From: SAR324 cluster bacterium
Lineage (GTDB): Bacteria; SAR324; NAC60-12
Length of the DNA stretch: 64,000 nt
NCBI GenBank assembly: GCA_028281495.1
Contig: JANQJU010000030.1
Span: 31,773 to 95,772 of the forward strand
Reading direction: 5' to 3'
Below the pieces are notes generated by a model that was given only the letters and a program-made list of their open reading frames with translations, had not been told where the DNA came from and did no database searches. Numbering within the stretch: the first letter of the stretch is position 1; every line of letters begins with the position of its first letter. This document shows, piece after piece, positions 61,135-64,000 of the stretch. The position numbers were made by a program, and so were the translations under genes.

Positions 61135-62253
61135 TCAGTGGTCCAAAGCTTGAGCTGCGGGGACATAGGTATAGCCCAAGTCTTTTGCAACCGCCTCGTA
61201 GGTAATGTGCCCTTGGTACACATTCAATCCATCCAGAAAATGCGGATTGTCGAGTAGGGCTGCTTTGTATCCTTTGTCGGCCAAGGCCAGACCGTAGGGT
61301 AAGGTCACATTGTTGAGGGCATATGTCGATGTGCGTGGTACCGCGCCGGGCATATTGGCAACGCAGTAATGTACAATATTGTCTTCGATATAAGTCGGCT
61401 CTGCATGAGTGGTGGCTCTGGATGTTTCAAAACACCCACCCTGATCGATGGCAACATCCACTAAGACGGAGCCTGCTTTCATGTCTTTCAGCATCGATTT
61501 GGTCACCAGCTTGGGAGCGGCTGCCCCCTTGATCAACACGCCACCAATGACCAAGTCGGCTTCCTTCACCAATCGTTCTAACGCGACTTTGGTAGAATAG
61601 ACGGTATTGAATCTTTTGCCAAAACGCGCTTCCAAGTGATTGAGTACATCTACATTTCGATCCAATACCGTTACATCCGCTCCCATACCTAAAGCCATAT
61701 GGAGGGCGTTTTCTCCAACCACGCCGCCCCCGATGATGACAACCTTGGCAGGCTCCACCCCAGGCACGCCTCCTAATAGGACTCCGGAACCTCCATGAGC
61801 TTTTTCCAAGCAATGAGCACCTGCTTGAATCGACAAACGTCCTGCGACCTGTGACATAGGAGCCAGCAAAGGCAGGCCTCCTTTGCGGTCGGTAACCGTT
61901 TCATAAGCGATACAGATTGCACCGCTCGCAACTAAATCTTTGGTCTGTTCCGGGTCGGGAGCCAAATGCAAATAGGTATATAAGATTTGCCCCTCACGTA
62001 ACATCTTGCGTTCAACTGCTTGCGGTTCTTTCACTTTAATAATCATCTCTGCACGCGAGAAGATTTCCTCAGGGGTATCGACGACCTGAGCGCCAACGGC
62101 ACGATACGCCTCATCATCACAGCCAATACCGATTCCAGCCCTGGTTTCAACCAGCACCTGATGCCCATGAACCACAAATTCCTGAACACTGTCTGGAGTC
62201 AGTCCAACACGATATTCATGATTTTTAATTTCCTTAGGTACGCCAACAAGCAT
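61135..62253 (-). CDS. ald: Alanine dehydrogenase
   Basis: A 372-residue enzyme that interconverts L-alanine and pyruvate plus ammonia with NAD. The start [20 protein letters not shown] is the family signature. The substrate site includes Lys in IKVKEPQ near residue 75 and His in [13 protein letters not shown] near residue 96. The NAD-binding turn is [20 protein letters not shown] near residue 170, followed by ADVTVLDRN. The length matches the family exactly. It is monocistronic. An alanine symporter gene lies at 23900-25360. Confidence 0.96.
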   Translation of the reverse strand: MLVGVPKEIKNHEYRVGLTPDSVQEFVVHGHQVLVETRAGIGIGCDDEAYRAVGAQVVDTPEEIFSRAEMIIKVKEPQAVERKMLREGQILYTYLHLAPDPEQTKDLVASGAICIAYETVTDRKGGLPLLAPMSQVAGRLSIQAGAHCLEKAHGGSGVLLGGVPGVEPAKVVIIGGGVVGENALHMALGMGADVTVLDRNVDVLNHLEARFGKRFNTVYSTKVALERLVKEADLVIGGVLIKGAAAPKLVTKSMLKDMKAGSVLVDVAIDQGGCFETSRATTHAEPTYIEDNIVHYCVANMPGAVPRTSTYALNNVTLPYGLALADKGYKAALLDNPHFLDGLNVYQGHITYEAVAKDLGYTYVPAAQALDH

Positions 62254-62565
62254 ATTTCCTCTTTGCTGAATGCGAATGCATGATTGAAATAGTGATTCCC
62301 AAGATCACCCCCCCTCTCAACACACGGGCACAGACCCCGGAAACCTTGAATGGAACTGCCAGTGTTGTGCTATCCTCAATTCGTCAACAAAAGCAACCCC
62401 TGTTTCAACTTTTATAGCCATTCCGCATAACATTCAAAACATCCCCAACAGATGTCCTTTAGCATCGCAGTGTGACTCCCCACTTTAGATTTTGCACTTC
62501 TGGGGGGCTTCCGTTTCTGAAGGAAATTTTCTGATTGTCCCGGATTTTTGGGAGGGCAAAATAGG
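62254..62565. other. Upstream region of ald and unassigned sequence
   Basis: About 310 bp. The first part should hold the ald promoter. The rest (62410-62565) is a low-quality reading frame on the minus strand after the RTX stop; I see no gene. Confidence 0.4.
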
Positions 62566-62705
62566 CTAACTGTCTGATAAGGTGTCCTTCCCACTCTCTC
62601 GTTCGAAAGTGTAAGTGTCGTCGCCTTTGCCTCCATCCAGGTAATCATTCCCGTCCCTACCGGACAAATGATCATTGCCTGAATCGCCTCGTAGTTCATC
62701 CTGAT
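62566..62705 (-). pseudogene. RTX (hemolysin-type calcium-binding) repeat remnant
   Basis: The minus strand encodes GDSGNDHLSGRDGNDYLDGG followed by KGDDTYTFERESGKDTLSDS and a stop. These are two to three nonapeptide repeats of the GGxGxDxLx type plus the usual FxxGxGxDT continuation. RTX repeats bind Ca2+ and mark type I secreted proteins, which are normally hundreds to thousands of residues long. Here only about 45 residues survive, and the sequence changes to integrase near 62705. Confidence 0.75.
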
Positions 62706-63186
62706 CGATCCGGCAAGCACTTTGGAACTGCCCCAAAGACCCAAAACCCTGCCACAAGCCATGCTCACCGTGGAAGAACTGGAAACCCTGATGACCAAAC
62801 CCGATTTGTCAAAACCCCTGGGACTCCGTGACCGGGCCTTGCTCGAAGTGATGTGCTCCACGGCAATTCGCAGAAATGAAGCCAAGAACCTATTACCCCA
62901 ACACATCGACCGCCAGCAACGATTTCTGTACGTGAAACAAGGCAAAGGAAGCCGAGATCGGGTGGTTCCCATCAGTAAACGGGCCATCAATTGGGTAGAA
63001 CGCTACGAAAACGACGAACGCCCTCAACTGCTCTCCCACGGTGGCGGCTCAGGTTTCTTATTTGTTACAAGAAACGGCTGCCCTTGGCATGTGAGCAATC
63101 TGAGGCAGAGAGTGGGCAAGTACATAGATCTCCACTACCCAAATCTATACCAAAGTCTCCCCGCAGCATTTGCTCAAAACTTATGA
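62706..63186 (+). pseudogene. Tyrosine recombinase (integrase), internal fragment
   Basis: The frame reads LELPQRPKTLPQAMLTVEEL, then DRALLEVMCSTAIRRNEAKN and FLYVKQGKGSRDRVVPISKR, which is the start of the XerD/phage integrase catalytic domain with the first catalytic Arg (IRR). It ends RQRVGKYIDLHYPNLYQSLP..., before the H-x-x-R and Tyr nucleophile motifs. The N-terminal core-binding domain is missing too; a stop lies in frame just before the fragment. It cannot recombine. It suggests a past mobile or integron-like element at this position. Confidence 0.8.
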
Positions 63187-63317
63187 TCAGTACCATCCCT
63201 TCCAGTGAGCCAAACCTGAGCCAGTGAGTGAAGAGAAAGAACTTGCTGGCTCCTTGGTTTTCGTTATTCTCAAGCCTTCCTTGTTTATTGTCGCCTTGCC
63301 CATTTGCCCGGTACCCA

Positions 63318-64000
63318 ATGTCTGATTCACAGGACCAAATCCACAACAATTTCTTCCATTACCAATTCACCAATCCTGAAACTGCTTTGGATTATTTCCA
63401 AAACTATTGTCCCCAATCGCTAGTGAATGTGATCGATTGGAGTACCTTCACCTTGGCTCCGACTGATTTTACCCAAAAAGCACTGAAGAACCGACGAAGC
63501 GATGTCATTTACTATGCCCAGCTCAAAGGTAAAGAAGAAACGGTCTATGTCCACCTCCATTTGGAGCATCAAAAAACCTCACCAAAAAATATGGTATGGC
63601 GGCTGCTCCTCTATATGGCTCTCATCTGGATGCAACACGAAAAACAATTTCCGGATACTCCCATTTCTTTGGTGTTTCCGATGATTATTTATCATGGGAA
63701 ATCCGGCTGGAATGCTCCTATGACCTTGCATGAGTTTCTGGGAGTGACGGATCCCCTATTACAGCCGTTCATTCCCAATTTCACCTACAGTCTTTTGGAT
63801 TTAACGGGTTTGAGTGATGAGGAAATTCAGGGTAAACTGCTTTTAGAAGTGGTTTTGAAAATCCTGAAACACATTGACGATCAAGGAATCAGTGACTATT
63901 TACTCGATGAGTTGATTCCCTGTTGGCAAGAACTATCCGAAGACGGAAAAACAGGCCTCGAATATATCGAATCCATGCTCAATTACCTTTATCGAGCCAC
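63318..64000 (+). CDS. Rpn/PD-(D/E)XK recombination-promoting nuclease family protein (3' end outside window)
   Basis: Open from the ATG at 63318 to the window end (227 codons). The N-terminus follows the Rpn (YhgA-like, formerly putative transposase_31) pattern: HYQFTNPETALDYFQNYCPQ, then TDFTQKALKNRRSDVIYYAQ and VYVHLHLEHQKTSPKNMVWR. The catalytic site residues are D in RSDVIYY and E-x-Q in HLEHQK. PISLVFPMIIYHGKSGWNAP is also conserved. RpnA in E. coli is a DNA endonuclease that promotes recombination. This is the third PD-(D/E)XK family in the window. No ribosome-binding site is clear. Confidence 0.85.
   Translation, partial: MSDSQDQIHNNFFHYQFTNPETALDYFQNYCPQSLVNVIDWSTFTLAPTDFTQKALKNRRSDVIYYAQLKGKEETVYVHLHLEHQKTSPKNMVWRLLLYMALIWMQHEKQFPDTPISLVFPMIIYHGKSGWNAPMTLHEFLGVTDPLLQPFIPNFTYSLLDLTGLSDEEIQGKLLLEVVLKILKHIDDQGISDYLLDELIPCWQELSEDGKTGLEYIESMLNYLYRA

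Noticed and set aside
62412..62990. 192-codon minus-strand frame
   Set aside because: It crosses both the RTX remnant (other frame) and the integrase fragment (other strand), which both show clear family motifs.

Overview
The window comes from a Gram-negative bacterium. TonB-dependent receptors, periplasmic binding proteins, lipoprotein MltF, CreD, ProXWV and a one-piece tmRNA all point that way. The gene set looks gammaproteobacterial in the broad sense, of the kind seen in large environmental genomes rich in hybrid kinases and PD-(D/E)XK/AAA proteins. This placement is inference from gene content; no rRNA is present. Betaine synthesis (betA, betB) plus betaine uptake (proXWV) suggests a saline or osmotically variable habitat.

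Layout. 0-4 kb: a cyclophilin with a C-terminal membrane segment, a multi-pass membrane protein, mltF and ssrA. 4.4-10.6 kb: a complete cobalamin uptake operon headed by a cobalamin riboswitch (TonB receptor, a conserved companion protein, binding protein, permease, ATPase). 10.7-13.1 kb: a chemoreceptor. 13.2-19.4 kb: an accessory patch with a broken AAA/PD-(D/E)XK ATPase gene, a toxin-antitoxin pair, a BsuBI/PstI-type restriction-modification system, a second fragment of the same ATPase and an AraC fragment. 19.4-25.4 kb: alpha/beta hydrolase and AraC regulator, CreD, a DUF488 protein and an Na+/alanine symporter. 25.7-29.8 kb: a periplasmic solute-binding protein divergent from a hybrid histidine kinase. 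29.8-44.2 kb: two related blocks (31.24-32.71 and 40.04-44.20 kb) flank the betaine genes. 44.2-47.9 kb: an intact AAA/PD-(D/E)XK ATPase followed by decayed genes around an intact DsrE-family gene. 48-51.5 kb: AraC regulator, acyl-CoA dehydrogenase, secreted protein. 51.6-62.3 kb: a second ATPase-nuclease family, GH13 alpha-glucosidase with two tandem sugar-binding proteins, a second hybrid kinase and alanine dehydrogenase. 62.5-64 kb: RTX and integrase fragments and an Rpn-family nuclease running off the end.

The most unusual signal is structural. Many loci keep both ends of a gene but have lost the middle (the ATPase at 13.3 kb, the TonB receptor at 47.6 kb, tetR, the SUMF1 gene and others in the 31-kb block). 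The two related blocks have lost different genes: the 31-kb copy keeps merF and the NTF2-like gene but lost tetR, the SUMF1 protein, the DUF2231-like protein and cytochrome c. The 40-kb copy keeps those but lost most of merF and the NTF2-like gene. A shared TetR-type palindrome survives in both, so the one surviving TetR may control both sites. A second theme is a shared, unnamed C-terminal domain on the two hybrid kinases, each of which lies beside periplasmic binding-protein genes.
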